Positions 47,386 through 58,689 of a stretch of DNA of 64,000 nucleotides are shown here, piece after piece; positions within the stretch are counted from its first letter, which is position 1, and every line of letters begins with the position of its first letter. Below the pieces are notes generated by a model. The model did no database searches and was not told the DNA's origin. It saw nothing but the letters and a program-made list of their open reading frames with translations. The DNA comes from Cokeromyces recurvatus (Eukaryota > Mucoromycota > Mucoromycetes > Mucorales > Mucoraceae): assembly GCF_025118155.1 (NCBI RefSeq), contig NW_026251393.1, forward strand, positions 620,001 to 684,000, in the 5' to 3' direction. The position numbers and the translations under genes are program-made.

Positions 47386-47565
47386 AATTACATGTTACTA
47401 TTACAAGTTGCAGTGATACTATTATAATTGTATACTTCTTTCAAGCATTCATCGTCTTATAAAATACTTTAAAATGTGTATATATGCGTATATATATCTA
47501 TGTGTGTGTTACTGAGAAAAAAAAAGAATTGACTTACCACTTAATACTACAGGAACTGAACTCAT
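44162..47565 (-). CDS. PAS domain-containing serine/threonine kinase (PAS kinase)
   Basis: Nine exons (47565-47538, 47455-47392, 47292-46527, 46429-46286, 46164-45145, 45068-45010, 44940-44855, 44795-44331, 44277-44162) give 915 aa. A disordered Asn/His/Asp-rich N-terminus precedes a PAS domain (~200-340, with NQAVFTTKSDGTILLFNDIA). A second PAS-like region follows near 420-540 (RTSGLVTLISPVPAKYLFG, HRDGSQFEVEIQLKMM). The kinase (~650-915) has the glycine loop LGQGTYGMAKLA, VIKY lysine at ~679, HRDIKDEN at ~781, DFGCA, and the APE region CAPEVLKGQPYAGPPQDIW. HRDIKDEN and GPPQDIWAAGV are typical of PAS kinases (yeast Psk1/2), which sense nutrients and direct glucose toward glycans. The frame across the intron before exon 8 fixes the acceptor used. 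Confidence 0.93.
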
Positions 47566-48111
47566 TAACTTGCTTTATTTATTTATATTTGTGTATATGT
47601 TTATATATATTTATTTTAATTGAAGAAATAACGATAAATATGATAAATTATATATTGTTGATTTGTTTCCCCTATCAAATATATCAGGTAACAAATAGTA
47701 AAGAAGAAGAAGAAGAAAAAAGAAGAAGGAAAAGTTTGAGCTATTATTATATATGTTCATGCTTTTTTTGGCATCGTCGTCGTTTTTTTTTTTTTTATTA
47801 TTATTATTATTATTTTATTTTATTTTATTTTATTTTATTTCCCCTACCCACAACAAATAGAATTTAATCACAGACAATCACTAAATTTATTTTGAAAACA
47901 AGTAGTAAACAGTCGTGGTGGAGAATGAGAGAGCATTATTGCATATAAATTATGCATTAGAAAAAAAAAGTATATTTTATTATTGTTATATAAAGAGAAG
48001 AATATCATAAATAAATAAATAAATAAATATATAATAAATAGGTAAGTAGAGTATTAAATAATTATAAGCATAGATTTTTTTTTTTTTGTTTTCGTTTTTT
48101 AATGGATGCTG
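47566..48111. other. Spacer with TTTTA and GAA repeats
   Basis: Spacer between the PAS kinase start and the small Cys-rich gene. It contains a GAAGAAGAA stretch (~47702-47725), a TTA/TTTTA microsatellite (47790-47840) and TAAA repeats near 48010. The ORF across it is made of these repeats. Confidence 0.45.
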
Positions 48112-48303
48112 CTAGACCCTAGTCCTTCTCCCAGATCTACCACATGTTAAGCAACTTGCAATGGCGCCCAGTGTACCTGTAATACATCTTGTAATTGCTG
48201 AAATAATTGTATGGAAGAATCCTGCAACAGCGCTTACTAATCCTGAAAGCAGTGAAGCAATTGAGCTACATATACCACTTAGACATGAAAAAATTGATCC
48301 CAT
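48112..48303 (-). CDS. Small Cys-rich membrane-associated protein (63 aa)
   Basis: A single uninterrupted frame begins MGSIFSCLSGICSSIASLL and ends CLTCGRSGRRTRV. It is hydrophobic/amphipathic throughout with six Cys and no acidic residues. Gly2 followed by a Ser at position 3 and nearby Cys7/Cys12 suggests N-myristoylation and palmitoylation. Short fungal proteins of the form MG...C followed by repeated Ile/Ala-rich helices and a C-terminal CLTCG are widespread and uncharacterised, and this one fits that pattern. Despite its size the composition and the clean ATG (after TTTAAAAA) support a real gene. Function unknown. Confidence 0.75.
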   Translation of the reverse strand: MGSIFSCLSGICSSIASLLSGLVSAVAGFFHTIISAITRCITGTLGAIASCLTCGRSGRRTRV

Positions 48304-49108
48304 TTTTTAATTTTAATATTAGAAATAAATATATTTATAAATACGTATATTTTTTGGTATTATTATTTTTTTGATCCCTTTTTATACAAATAAGCCTTGA
48401 AAATAAAAAATAAAATATATATATATTTATATATCATCATGACGTAAATGCTTAAAATGGATCATATAACTGGACCATGATAGTTTTTTTTTTTTTTTTT
48501 TTTTTCATTTACTCATTTAAGAATTCTATTTTGATAGGCATAATATGCATTATTTTAAAATACAATAAATGACTATGTACATTCAATTGGATTTGATTTA
48601 CCTCAAGCTTTATTCAGTTTTTTTTTTTTCACATTTGATCAAACTACCTATAGGAAAGACAGATATTATATACATATATGTATTTGAGGAAATCAGGTAT
48701 GGTGACTTCACTAAAATGAGTAGAGGTGAAAATAACAAATCCCTATATTTGTAATAGTAGACAAGTTATGATTATTTAATAATGATTTTATTATTATACT
48801 AATATACCTCAGTGTATATTGATTGAACTACCAAGTTCGGAAACTCCCTACTATTATTTGATAGATCATTAAATACACCTTAAATTACACTTTACTTTTT
48901 TGTAATGTTTTGATATTCTATAACTGAGTATAATTCATCTTTAAAGAATTTACAGTGTAATTGATTATTATTCGAATTTATTTTATATATTCTAATAGTT
49001 AAAAAATAATGTGCTTAGTTATTATTTATGAATAGATAGAAAACACGCTTAAAGTGAAAAGAATAACTGTATGATAGGATTCTATAGATATTGGTTTTTG
49101 TCTTTTTT
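48304..49108. other. 0.8-kb intergenic region
   Basis: AT-rich spacer between the small Cys-rich gene and the SUV3 3' end. It holds one T run near 48484-48505. Nothing else seen. Confidence 0.45.
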
Positions 49109-51815
49109 TTATACTTTTTGCTTTTTAGTCGTGTCATTGTTAATAGTATGCTTTCTTTTAGCTTTTGATCCAAATGCTGTATTTTTGAGCACGTCGTCAA
49201 TCATAACTTCACAACGAATTTTCATCTCTGATGCATATTCTTGAGTAGTAATAAATGTTTCGGGATATCGAAGACTGTATAATTTGCTCTTTAGTTTATG
49301 ACATTATATAATATAATCATCATTTTATCTATTACCTTAACCACATATATAGCATTATATTTTTGTGGCTGTTCTCTAACTCGATCAACTCCTTTGGTGT
49401 TGAAGGTGCTGAATTTGGAAGTTGAATGACATCATCTAAAGCACAAGTCTCTCCTTTACTAAACTTTTCAGCTAATTCTTGAATCATAAGTGTAGAAGCT
49501 TCATTACGAACGCTTACGGGTGCTGTTACAAATTGGTATCTATCTCTTAAGGGTAATTTAATATGTTCTAGAAAATCAGCAATTGCCTATTTTTTTTTTT
49601 TGTTTTTTAGATAACGCGTTTATACTATTTTATATGAAAAATATACCTTTTGATCCCTATAGTTACACAGGAAATAATCACCATTTAAGGAAGCTAAATC
49701 TTCAAATTTTTGCTATTTAAAAAAAAAATGTCAATACTTGTACACTTTGATTCTTGTAAATTTAACATACTAATAACCCTGAAAACTTTTCATTTGGCAT
49801 TTGTAATGCAAATAATTCTAGTATCTCTACAGTAGGCTGTAATCCAGCCATCTAATTTTATATATGGTTTAGTTTGTACAAAAAAAAATAAGTTTATAAT
49901 CCTACTTCTTTACCTCTAATGGTATAATTGGAGCATTGACACACTCCTTAATATAAGCAAGATCATGTGGATGTAAACTAAAAAAGAAAGATTATTTTTT
50001 TTAACTAATACTTGTAATGAAAAACCTTAGTAAACTTACGTTGTTACTTCTCCTTTATCATAAGCTGTTCCAAATCTACCTGCACGTCCAGCAATTTGCT
50101 TTAATTGAGGTACACTGATATAATTGAAAGAATTTCCATCATATTTTTGCACTGTTGAAAATACTATACGCTTTATATTCCTATAATAAGACAATATAAT
50201 ACAAATTAATTTTGCATTATAAACTCACTTATTTTTGCACTTACAAGTTTAATCCCATGCCAATAGCATCAGAAGCAACCATAACATCAAATCCACTATT
50301 TGGGTCATTGAAAGCTTTAGCCTGGAGTGCTCGAGTTTCTAGTATTAAAAATTATAAAATAAAAAATAAAAAAACAGTGCAGGTTTTTTAATTTAACAAT
50401 ATCATATAAATGAGTTTTTTTTCGTTATATTTACCAGGAGGAAGTGCACCATAAGCAACTGCACAATGGAGACCTGTTAATAATTCTATCTTCTTCTTCA
50501 GATTGAAAATATCATTACGAGAAAAGGCAACAACACAGTCACCTTTTCTAATCATGCTCAAATCATTGACTAGAGATTTATTTAATACTTCATAAGGTGT
50601 AAGACGAGAGTATTCATTCACTTCCACTTCTTCATCCAAGCTTTCACATATTTTTTTAACTAAAGGTACAGCTGATGCTTCACCACAGAGATGAATTTCC
50701 TTTGCTTTAAGACCCAATAAAGCTTGTGTCCAAGCCCAACCACGATCTGGATCAGAAATCATTTGAATTTCGTCAATTACAGCTACATCCATAGTCTTAT
50801 TTAATGAAGCCATTTCAACTGTTGAGCTTGTCAAGGGTGCATATGGCATAACCTCTCTTCGTTCTTCACCTGTTAATAAATTACATGGAATACCTTTCTC
50901 ATTCATTTTTTCAAAAATTTCATGTGCTAATAATCGCAGCGGTCCACAATAAATACCAGATTCTGCACTTTCTAATCGTTTTAAAGCACGATATGTTTTT
51001 CCACTATTTGTAGGCCCTACATGTAGAATAATTTTTCTACAAACTATAAATACCTAAAACATTGATCCGTTTTTTTTTTTTTTTTTTCGTCTTTACCTTT
51101 TCATTTGTCTTGCATCTGGAAACCATTCGCTTGGAAATCGTAAGTCACTTATTTTTCGTAAAGAGTTAAAACGATCCACTATTTCACTAGGTAAATGGGG
51201 CTCAGCGTATGTAAAAAATTCTGATAGCAGTACTTTATCAATATAACCTATCAAAAAAAAAAAAAAAAAAAAAAGAAAAGAAAAGACTTTTTAATAAAGT
51301 GATACTTTTTTTTTTCTCTCTCTTAAAAGAATTTGACATGTATGTAGTACAAACCTTGCCCTTCATCCTCATTAAAGGAATTATATAGTGTACGGGCATT
51401 AATTCTGGGTAATTTCCCTTCTAATGCTGCTTTGACGAATGCATTGGAAACCCTTGAAAATAAACCACCTCGAATGCCCAGCCCGCTAGCTTTGCGTTTT
51501 ATCTCTGCATTAGAGGTAAATGTGTGCAGTTTAATTTTCAAGTCTATAAAAGATGCAATAGATTAGCTTTAAAAAAAAAATGGTTATAATGTTCACTGAG
51601 AAGGTACTTTTTTCTAACCAGTAGTAATCTTTTACGATGGATTTTGATGGAATTTTAACATTAAACACAGGTGCTAGTTTTGCTTTCCTAGATCTCTGAG
51701 TCTTTTTTGGGGTTCGTAAGCATGGTGCGGTATAGGATAAAGATCGTGTTGATATTCTCCAATCTGTTCGAACGGCTTGTAAGCTACAATGTCCTAAGGA
51801 CAAAATTCGAAACAT
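49109..51815 (-). CDS. SUV3: SUV3 mitochondrial ATP-dependent RNA helicase
   Basis: Eleven exons (51815-51608, 51543-51355, 51247-51097, 51036-50435, 50338-50245, 50180-50040, 49977-49914, 49851-49771, 49712-49647, 49586-49336, 49274-49109) give 670 aa. The Arg/Ser-rich N-terminus without acids ([16 protein letters not shown]) fits a mitochondrial presequence. Helicase motifs: [10 protein letters not shown] (Walker A, ~188-197), VIDEIQMI (DEIQ, ~271-274), the [12 protein letters not shown] block, [14 protein letters not shown] and [10 protein letters not shown] (motif VI, ~442-451). The C-terminal SUV3 domain follows, then a basic Lys-rich tail (KRKHTI, KKQKV). SUV3 unwinds RNA for the mitochondrial degradosome and is needed for intron turnover. 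Exon 4 carries two of the key motifs. All phases close. Confidence 0.94.
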
Positions 51816-52511
51816 AATATGTGAAAGGGATGTTATAATTAAAAGTGGAGGGCCCCTGAGTTTATGCGCTGTAAAATTCGTCCTATAATAATGTAGGAGA
51901 GGCTTAGCAGATTCTTTAGCTTATTATTGGTATATAAAACTACTCGACGGAAAGTGAAATTTAAGTAGCAGCGACTTTAGTCTGATTTATCCACTACTGT
52001 TGAATGCAATATAATCTTTTAAAATAGATTATGTAATAAAACAGACGTTTATTATATAATATGAATTTATTTCCAAGACTAAGATCTGTTGTCACTAAAG
52101 AATAGATATTAATACAATATCTCTGTTGCTATTACTTTATTTATAACTCTTTTTTTTTTTTAGAAGATACTATATTAGTCTTTTCAACTTTTAATAATGA
52201 ATTTATTTATTTAAAATGATTATTATTTTTTTTATCAATATTCAATGATTGTCAGTACGTTAGTAGTAGAATATTTAAAGTTAAAGAAGAAAAATAGAAT
52301 TGTTTGAAATATAAAAAGTAGTCACCTTTAATAAAATATGCGTCAAAATTGGTCCCGACCCTGGCCGGATTTTCTTTTGGAAAAAAAAAAAAAAAAAGTA
52401 TGTACACATTTAACATATTCAAATTCTGCAGTTCTTTTTCTTTTTTTTTTTTTTTTCTTTTTCTCTTTAGTAAAGGGGAAAGAGCAAAACTTATTTACTC
52501 TCTTTTAGTAA
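51816..52511. other. Divergent promoter region of SUV3 and the FAM210-like gene
   Basis: About 700 bases shared by two divergent genes for probable mitochondrial proteins, so co-regulation is possible. It contains a T-rich run with scattered C (52433-52468) just before the plus-strand start. I could not identify a defined motif. Confidence 0.5.
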
Positions 52512-53231
52512 ATGTCGGGACGATCAATATTGTTTTTGCGCACTGCAATATTAGAAAAAAGTTTTATGCCAGTTGCTCGACCAATAATACGATTACCCCT
52601 AAAGCCAAATAATGGACGCTTTTTAAGTAAAAAACCTACTAGACGGTTTTATGGATCTACATCCACTGAGAAACAACAACAAAATTCAAAAATATCATCT
52701 ATTGTGTCTTCACCTAGTATCATTCAAGCTGCTAAAACGGAACCTAAACAATCAAAATTAAAAGAGCTTGCTCGAAAATATGGTATGGCAGGTATTGTTG
52801 TATATCTTGCAGTGGGTTGTGTAGACCTGGGTATTACATTTGGCGTTATTCAATTAGCTGGATTAGATAAAGTGAGAGCAATTGAAAAAAGTGTTATTAA
52901 TACTTTCTATAATGTGGGTGAAAGAATTGGTTTTGAAAAGAAAGTTGATGAGCGACCAGTGGTAGTAGTAACAGATGGGGAAAATAATACACTTTTGACA
53001 GCAGCAGTAGCAAATGAAGAAATTGACTTAATCAAAAATAACAACAACGATACCCCTTCTTTTGCTTCTGTCTTTATATTGGCGTATGGTATTCATAAAA
53101 CGTTGTTACTGCCTATCAGACTGGGTATCACAGCGGCTATTACACCTGCTGTCGTACGTAAACTACATCAAATGGGTTGGGCTCGCTATTTCCCTAAACT
53201 ATTAGGTGCTACCAAGCCGAAGAATTTATAA
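52512..53231 (+). CDS. DUF1279 / FAM210-like mitochondrial membrane protein
   Basis: A single exon encodes 239 aa. The first ~60 residues are basic and Ser/Arg-rich (RSILFLRTAILEKSF, RRFYGSTS), a likely mitochondrial presequence. The DUF1279 domain begins KLKELARKYGMAGIVVYLAV and continues GCVDLGITFGVIQLAGLD, the conserved start of the family (yeast Nat2, animal FAM210A/B). After a Asp/Asn-rich insertion (~160-185), a second conserved segment follows: ASVFILAYGIHKTLLLPIRL, then GITAAITPAVVRKL. Family members are inner-membrane proteins of mitochondria whose role is not settled; the yeast name as an acetyltransferase is not supported by a catalytic motif here. It starts divergently from SUV3, ~700 bases away. 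Confidence 0.87.
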   Translation: MSGRSILFLRTAILEKSFMPVARPIIRLPLKPNNGRFLSKKPTRRFYGSTSTEKQQQNSKISSIVSSPSIIQAAKTEPKQSKLKELARKYGMAGIVVYLAVGCVDLGITFGVIQLAGLDKVRAIEKSVINTFYNVGERIGFEKKVDERPVVVVTDGENNTLLTAAVANEEIDLIKNNNNDTPSFASVFILAYGIHKTLLLPIRLGITAAITPAVVRKLHQMGWARYFPKLLGATKPKNL

Positions 53232-53415
53232 ATTTTTACTAATAGATATTTATGTACATGTACATATAAATATTATGCATAAGAATACCTTTATTTTATT
53301 TTATTTTTTAAAAAAAAAAATGATAATGATGTATAATGAATAGATATATTATTACACCTCGAATAGTATAATATTTCAATTTTATTTTTTAATTTTATTA
53401 TGTTATTAATAATTG

Positions 53416-54838
53416 TTAATCCAGTTGAAAGCGGTCAGCTTCAATAGGGCAATAAACTTCTAATGCTGAATTCCAAGTCATAGTCTTTGGTTTATTGGCT
53501 AAAGGCACAAATAATGTATTCCATAAGGACTGTTATATATAAAAAGTAAGAAGAAGTATAACTATTTTGTTAGTAATGGGAAGGAGTTTTTTTTTTTTTT
53601 TTTCTTTTACCTTGGCAACATATTCATGACCTAAAGTACTTGGATGGAAGCAATCAATATTGCTGTAAGGATTGTACATTTGTGTAAATACATACATATA
53701 TGTATTTTTAATAACTTGTTATAAATATATAAACTTTTGTTTTTTTTGTTTTGTTACCTTAATGCTTTAACAGGGAAAGTATCAATTTTAATATTTGCGG
53801 GTGTAAAAATAACACCAAATGAATCAGTTTGTAAAGCCTTGAATTTTTTAGCAATAGCCTCTAACTGTTTTGTATAACCTAATGAATAATTTGGTTAATT
53901 TTTTTTAGGTCTATATGAAATGATAATAATTACCAACAGAAACTTCATCCATTTTTTTACGATATCTCTTATCAATAGCACAGGGGCATTCAACTTGATT
54001 GATAATGAAATCTGTATGTTGGAAGGGTTTGCAGTAATCTTGATCTGCAGTAACTGTATAAACTTCAGTTACATTAAATGTACCGACTGTTATAGAATAC
54101 AAGTTAATAGGTGAAGTAGCTTTTTTTTTTCTTTAAAAAAAAAAAATAAGTGTATATTCTTACTAAGATTCACTATAACTCGAGGAATATTCTTTCTGAT
54201 ACGCTCAACAGCATTTGTAATATGTTCACCATACTTGGTAGGGGTAAGTAAAGGGATTACACTATCAATACATGAAGCACATTGATCATTACTACCAATT
54301 TGAACATTGATAAGCTTCCAATCATTTTTGAAATCGATGCCAGGCATAAGTTTCATAGCTTATATAAAGTAATTAGGTATACATATTTTTTTTTAATATT
54401 TTTATCAAGTAGCAATTAAATTTATATTACTACCTGGAATTAAATAATCAAGTTGATGATCGATATTAGGTGCCATTGCAGCGCTTTGAGCAGCATTTAA
54501 TAAATCTTTTGATGGTCTATCTAAAATGTCAAAGAGATTAAAAAAAAATAAATAAATCAAGACTCTTCTTATAAATTTACTACTTACATTGGAAAGGAGG
54601 GCAGATAATGCCATAACAAATTTCAGCTAAATGATCCCCAACAGAGGCTCCTTTTACTTTAGGATTATATCTTTTAATGAAATTAGGAAGGGTAACTGCA
54701 CCTGGATCACCACCACCCCCATAACTAATTCCACGATTTTCATAAATGGAAGAAATGTTAATAATAGACGAGCCTTGAATGCCCTCAGCTGCAAATGCTG
54801 CCATAATACTATAATAAAGAAAAAGATGTCCAGCTTAG

Positions 54839-54877
<39 letters not shown>

Positions 54878-55084
54878 TGGAGATTCCATTATAATATGTT
54901 AAATGGTATACCTATCACCTAGTGCGGAAACTACTTTAATATCGTCAGGACGAAGATCAGAAACACTTGTAGCAGGACTTGACCTTGGCTTTAAAGTAGG
55001 GCAGTCATTAATGGATGAAGCCGTCAATGCTTGAGTTCCAGAAGCAAAAATGAATGCAATTGTAGATAGTAATGAAAAGCGCAT
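53416..55084 (-). CDS. Secreted GDSL/SGNH hydrolase (phospholipase B-like)
   Basis: Eight exons (55084-54912, 54808-54588, 54520-54434, 54358-54164, 54086-53934, 53878-53758, 53662-53611, 53529-53416) give 371 aa. A signal peptide (MRFSLLSTIAFIFASGTQA, ~1-19) indicates secretion. SGNH blocks: ALGDSIMAAF with nucleophile Ser58 split by intron 1, GGDPGAVTLPNFIKRYNP, the Asn block IGSNDQCASC, and NIDCFHPSTLGH with the Asp/His pair (D-x2-H, ~320). These match the phospholipase B1-type GDSL lipases, which release fatty acids from phospholipids. At least ten cysteines in the secreted part suggest disulphides. Substrate is inferred. Convergent with the FAM210-like gene, ~185 bases between stops. Confidence 0.9.
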
Positions 55085-56605
55085 TTTAACAGAAAGATAT
55101 AATAATATCTTTTAACAAAAGATAAGAAAAAAAAAAGGTTGTGGTTTACCCAAATAAAGCACCATTTTTGTGGCCTCCTTTTTATACAGCATTACTCTTT
55201 GATGATATTCAATGCTGTAACTAATGTGTGACCTTCACTACATATCGCAAAGAGGATGCTATACTATTGAATCATCCTTTTTTTACCTCCCACATTTACG
55301 TTACATTTTTAAAATTAAAAGTTCTGTGAAAGGTCATTTTTACAATTTGGTAAGATGAATATGCAAAATTCATTATGGTATTATTTGTCATACAACAGAA
55401 AGAAGAGAATATCATTTTTAGCTTTTAAATATAATTGTACTTTTTTTTTTTTAATAAGGTATAGTGTTCATAAAATGTGTGTAATAACATCAAAGATGCG
55501 CTAGTAATATCATTCCTTCTATACAATAACTGTGTCACTATATAATTATGAATCGGTTATCAGGCATTACCGTCTCTCTTAATGTATACTACTCCTTACA
55601 TTTACAAGCAATCATTGCTTTTATTTAGATGCATTTAATTGAATTAATGATTAATAATAATAATAATAACTCTTACTATTGATCCATAAATGTGTAATAG
55701 CAAGTCATGTTTGCTTACATTTTTACGGTTCATAACATATTCTGTATAATACATTAAATGTAAATTTATCTCGATAAATGAGGGGAAAAAAAATAAACAA
55801 AGCAGTACCATCATCCTCGGACTAAGGAGAACTTCATATGCTTTATTATCATATACATATTTTTTTTTTCGTTTCCATTATACGGTAAAATCTGATGCCG
55901 AAAGCATTTTTCTTCAATAAGCAAGTAAACTTGTCAAATGATTAAAAAATGTTTTGTATATCGTGAAAAGGATGTCAAATTGGGACTGGAACTTGATCGA
56001 TTATTCTTGTCCAACATTTATTTTAAACTTTTGTTGTCAGCATATTAATAAATTATCTTAATCAGGAACAATGATCGGTAACTATTTCATAAAAATCAAG
56101 AAAACATTATAAATGTTTAATCTACTAAATACAGTATACTGTATCAAAAAAAAAAAAAAAAAATGAACACAACTCTCTTTATAATATAGATAAAGGGAAT
56201 ATTTGCATATATATACTGCAGATATCATGTTATACACTGCTTTTTTTCTTTTTTAAAGCGATTATACATGACACAAAAATTATTCTGATTACAAAAGGTC
56301 TATATTCTCTCATCTATTACTACAATTAACTATTGATAATTCAAAGAGTTAGTATGTACCTCAAACAAACTAAATAAATAATCTATAATAAATAAAAGTT
56401 CACCAATTTTATAATATGATCATTATTCTTAAAGAGGAAGATCAAACTTTCTTTTTTTTTTTTTTTAGGAATTTGTTGTAAAAATTTCATCTTCATAAAG
56501 TTTAAGATTGTTGTGACAAGGAAGTAAAGAAATAAAATAATACAGTTATATTTTTTTCAGACATCCTACTTCATTATATAAACGGTAAAAAATTAAAAAA
56601 ATATT
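55085..56605. other. 1.5-kb intergenic region
   Basis: AT-rich promoter side of the secreted hydrolase. T run at 55440-55453 and A run at about 56145-56162. No ORF or RNA feature seen before the tRNA. Confidence 0.45.
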
Positions 56606-56687
56606 GCTGACTGTGAGATTCGAACTCACGCCTCTTGCGAGACCGCAACTTGAGTGCGGCGCCTTAGACCAACTCGGCCAAATCAGC
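56606..56687 (-). tRNA. tRNA-Leu (anticodon CAA)
   Basis: The minus strand folds as an 82-nt class II tRNA without an intron. The acceptor arms are GCTGATT and AGTCAGC (one T-G pair), the D-arm includes GGCCGAGTTGGTCTAAGGC (A box), the anticodon stem CCGCA/TGCGG closes the 7-base loop CTCAAGT with CAA at the anticodon, a long variable arm follows, and the T-arm holds GTTCGAATC (B box). It reads the UUG codon. The long variable arm and G after the discriminator-side stem support Leu. A T-rich tract lies downstream on the minus strand, toward 56590, as a possible Pol III stop. Confidence 0.95.
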
Positions 56688-57299
56688 TTGTTGATTTGTC
56701 GAGCCTAATAAAATTTATGAGGATGTCCCATTAGAAGTAGACCCACTACAAGTAATGAAAATATTCCGCAACTGAAAACATACGTAAAACAAGTCTTTTT
56801 GCTGAGTTTTAAGTGATTTTTTCAAAAAATGATTATTTCGTCAACTTATTACTAGTAAACATGAAAATAAAATTAATATTAATTTTTTTATCATATACAA
56901 GCTTTTATATATCTAAAAAAAACTACAACTTTATAGCAAAAATTGATTATTTTATAGCAATTTTAATTTTACAGCCTTTTGGCAGTATTTAATTTTCATA
57001 GAGAAATTGGGAGAAAAAAAATTAATTGACCAATAAAAGTCCTAAAAATAAAAAAATAAACATTCAGCTGGAGTTAAAATGACGTTTTTATTTTTTTTGG
57101 TTCTTTCACCCCCACAATTTTCACTTGTAATTTCAGCATGCTAAAAAATTAACTTTTTTTTTCTTCTACAAACAGTTAGACATAAATTCTTATATAATAT
57201 TTCATACATGACAAGAAAAGATAACTATTATAAAAGTATACAATACATATAATAAACAAAAAAATAATTTTGCATCTTTATTTAATTTAGTCATTTCGA
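56688..57299. other. AT-rich spacer
   Basis: No gene, RNA or repeat recognised between the tRNA and the tandem repeats; several runs of A/T only. Confidence 0.45.
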
Positions 57300-57341
57300 A
57301 TGTAAATGTAAATGTAAATGTAAATGTCAATGTAATTGTAA
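57299..57341. repeat. Hexamer repeat (TGTAAA)n
   Basis: About four exact TGTAAA units followed by two or three variants (TGTCAA, TGTAAT). It directly precedes the larger tandem repeat, whose units also begin with ATGTAAA, so both may come from the same seed. Confidence 0.8.
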
Positions 57342-57353
57342 ACATTAATGGAA

Positions 57354-57720
57354 ATGTAAAAAAAAAAGTAATCTCATAGATGCATGTTAATTGTCCCTAA
57401 AAAATACAAAACACTTTCAACCATATTTAAATGTACACATACATATTATTACGTTACTACGACTGTTATTTGTTCAGTTTAAAATGACAAAAAACATTAT
57501 GTCAATGCATTACTATTGAACTAATGTAAAAAAAAAAGTAATTTCATAATTGCATGTCGAATTAACTGTGTTCAACTATATTTAACTGTATATATATATT
57601 ATTCTCTTATTATAGCTGTTATTTGCTCAGTTTAGAATGACAAAAAAAATATTATGCGAATGCATTACTAATGAACTAATGTAAAAAAAAAGTAATTTCG
57701 TAAATGCATGTCAAATGATC
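57354..57720. repeat. Tandem repeat, ~155-170-base unit, 2.3 copies
   Basis: Units start at 57354, 57524 and 57679, each beginning ATGTAAAAAAAAAGTAAT followed by TCATA and a TGCATG block. Further shared segments are CTGTTATTTG, CAGTTT, GAATGACAAAAAA-like, ATTATG and TGCATTACTA with GAACTA at the unit end. Units differ at about a fifth of positions, so it is an old duplication. No coding potential. Confidence 0.85.
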
Positions 57721-57730
57721 TACATGAAAT

Positions 57731-58200
57731 GTCCAAATTTCAATGTAATCGTTAATGAGTTCTAATTTACAATTATTTAATAATATATTATTCTTTTACT
57801 AATGTTTCTATTTTATGGAATACGAACGATAACTTGTAAACAAAAAAAAGTACATGAACAATAACTAATAAAGAAAATTGTGGGGGAGAATAAACTTATT
57901 GTAAACTTTAATTAGACAATTTTAATTAGTGCTAAAAAATTTTTTTAGTCCCTTTTTTTATTTTTTTTATCTTTTCTTTCTTTTCATTATATTGTAATAA
58001 CATGCTTTTTTTCTATTATTTCTATTTTTTAGAATTTATTTTTTACTAGGTAATTGTTAATATATAATTGTAAATAAATAATATAAACTAAACAAACATA
58101 ATGTATTCACTTTTTCATTTTATTTTACAGAGATATTGAGATTGTATTAAAGAATACTGCCTCTTGGTAACAGATATATAAAAAAAAAGAGAGAGAAAAG
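57731..58200. other. AT-rich spacer
   Basis: No feature recognised between the tandem repeats and the splice-site-rich relic; T-rich stretch at 57945-58030. Confidence 0.4.
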
Positions 58201-58683
58201 GTAAATCATCAAGGCTTTTCTTCTTTTTCAAGTTATTGAAACTAATTTTGTATATTTATATTTAGATAAAGCTTTTTATTGTATTGTCTATCCATTGAAT
58301 ACAAATGATCAAGTGTTCTCTTTTACAATCAACTGAATAATATGGTAAGTTTCTTTTGCAACTATAATTCAACAAATATTATAAATTATATATATGTATA
58401 TACTAATTATTATTTAATCATGCTTAGATGGTTCTTGTTCTATTCAATAGATTGATATGCTAATAAACACTTTCATTGCCTTGTATTATTAAAGGTAAAG
58501 ATCATATTACAAGGGCTAAAATCATATATATAATATGTCATAATTAGTAACTTATCTTTATGTTTATCATTTAGGTAAACATTTATATCCCGCTAATACT
58601 GAATAACTAACTACAGATCAAATGGCTGAAAACAATGGTACTTTTGGCTACTACTACTAAAGTTGTATTAACTCAAGGTAAAT
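58201..58683 (+). pseudogene. Candidate decayed multi-exon gene or spliced non-coding transcript
   Basis: A chain of well-formed intron borders of the window's usual size: introns 58201-58265, 58345-58427 and 58495-58574, and a further GTAAAT donor at 58678. The exons between them are 79, 67 and 103 bases. No frame of the joined exons stays open, yet fragments look coding: exon 2 reads KAFYCIVYPLNTNDQVFSF, and exon 4 reads HLYPANTE, a stop, then LTTDQMAENNGTFGYYY. This fits a gene that has lost its frame while its splice signals persist, or a spliced RNA without a protein. Chance cannot be excluded in AT-rich DNA, where GTAA and TTAG are common. Confidence 0.35.
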
Positions 58684-58689
58684 ACTACG

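Noticed and set aside
47484..47867. 127-residue plus-strand ORF opposite PAS kinase exon 1-2
   Set aside because: It runs through TTA/TTTTA and GAA microsatellites and lies antisense to a well-supported gene.
58575..58677. Real short protein starting ATGGCTGAAAACAATGG
   Set aside because: Its frame closes after 13 codons (TACTACTACTAA); alone it is not a credible gene.
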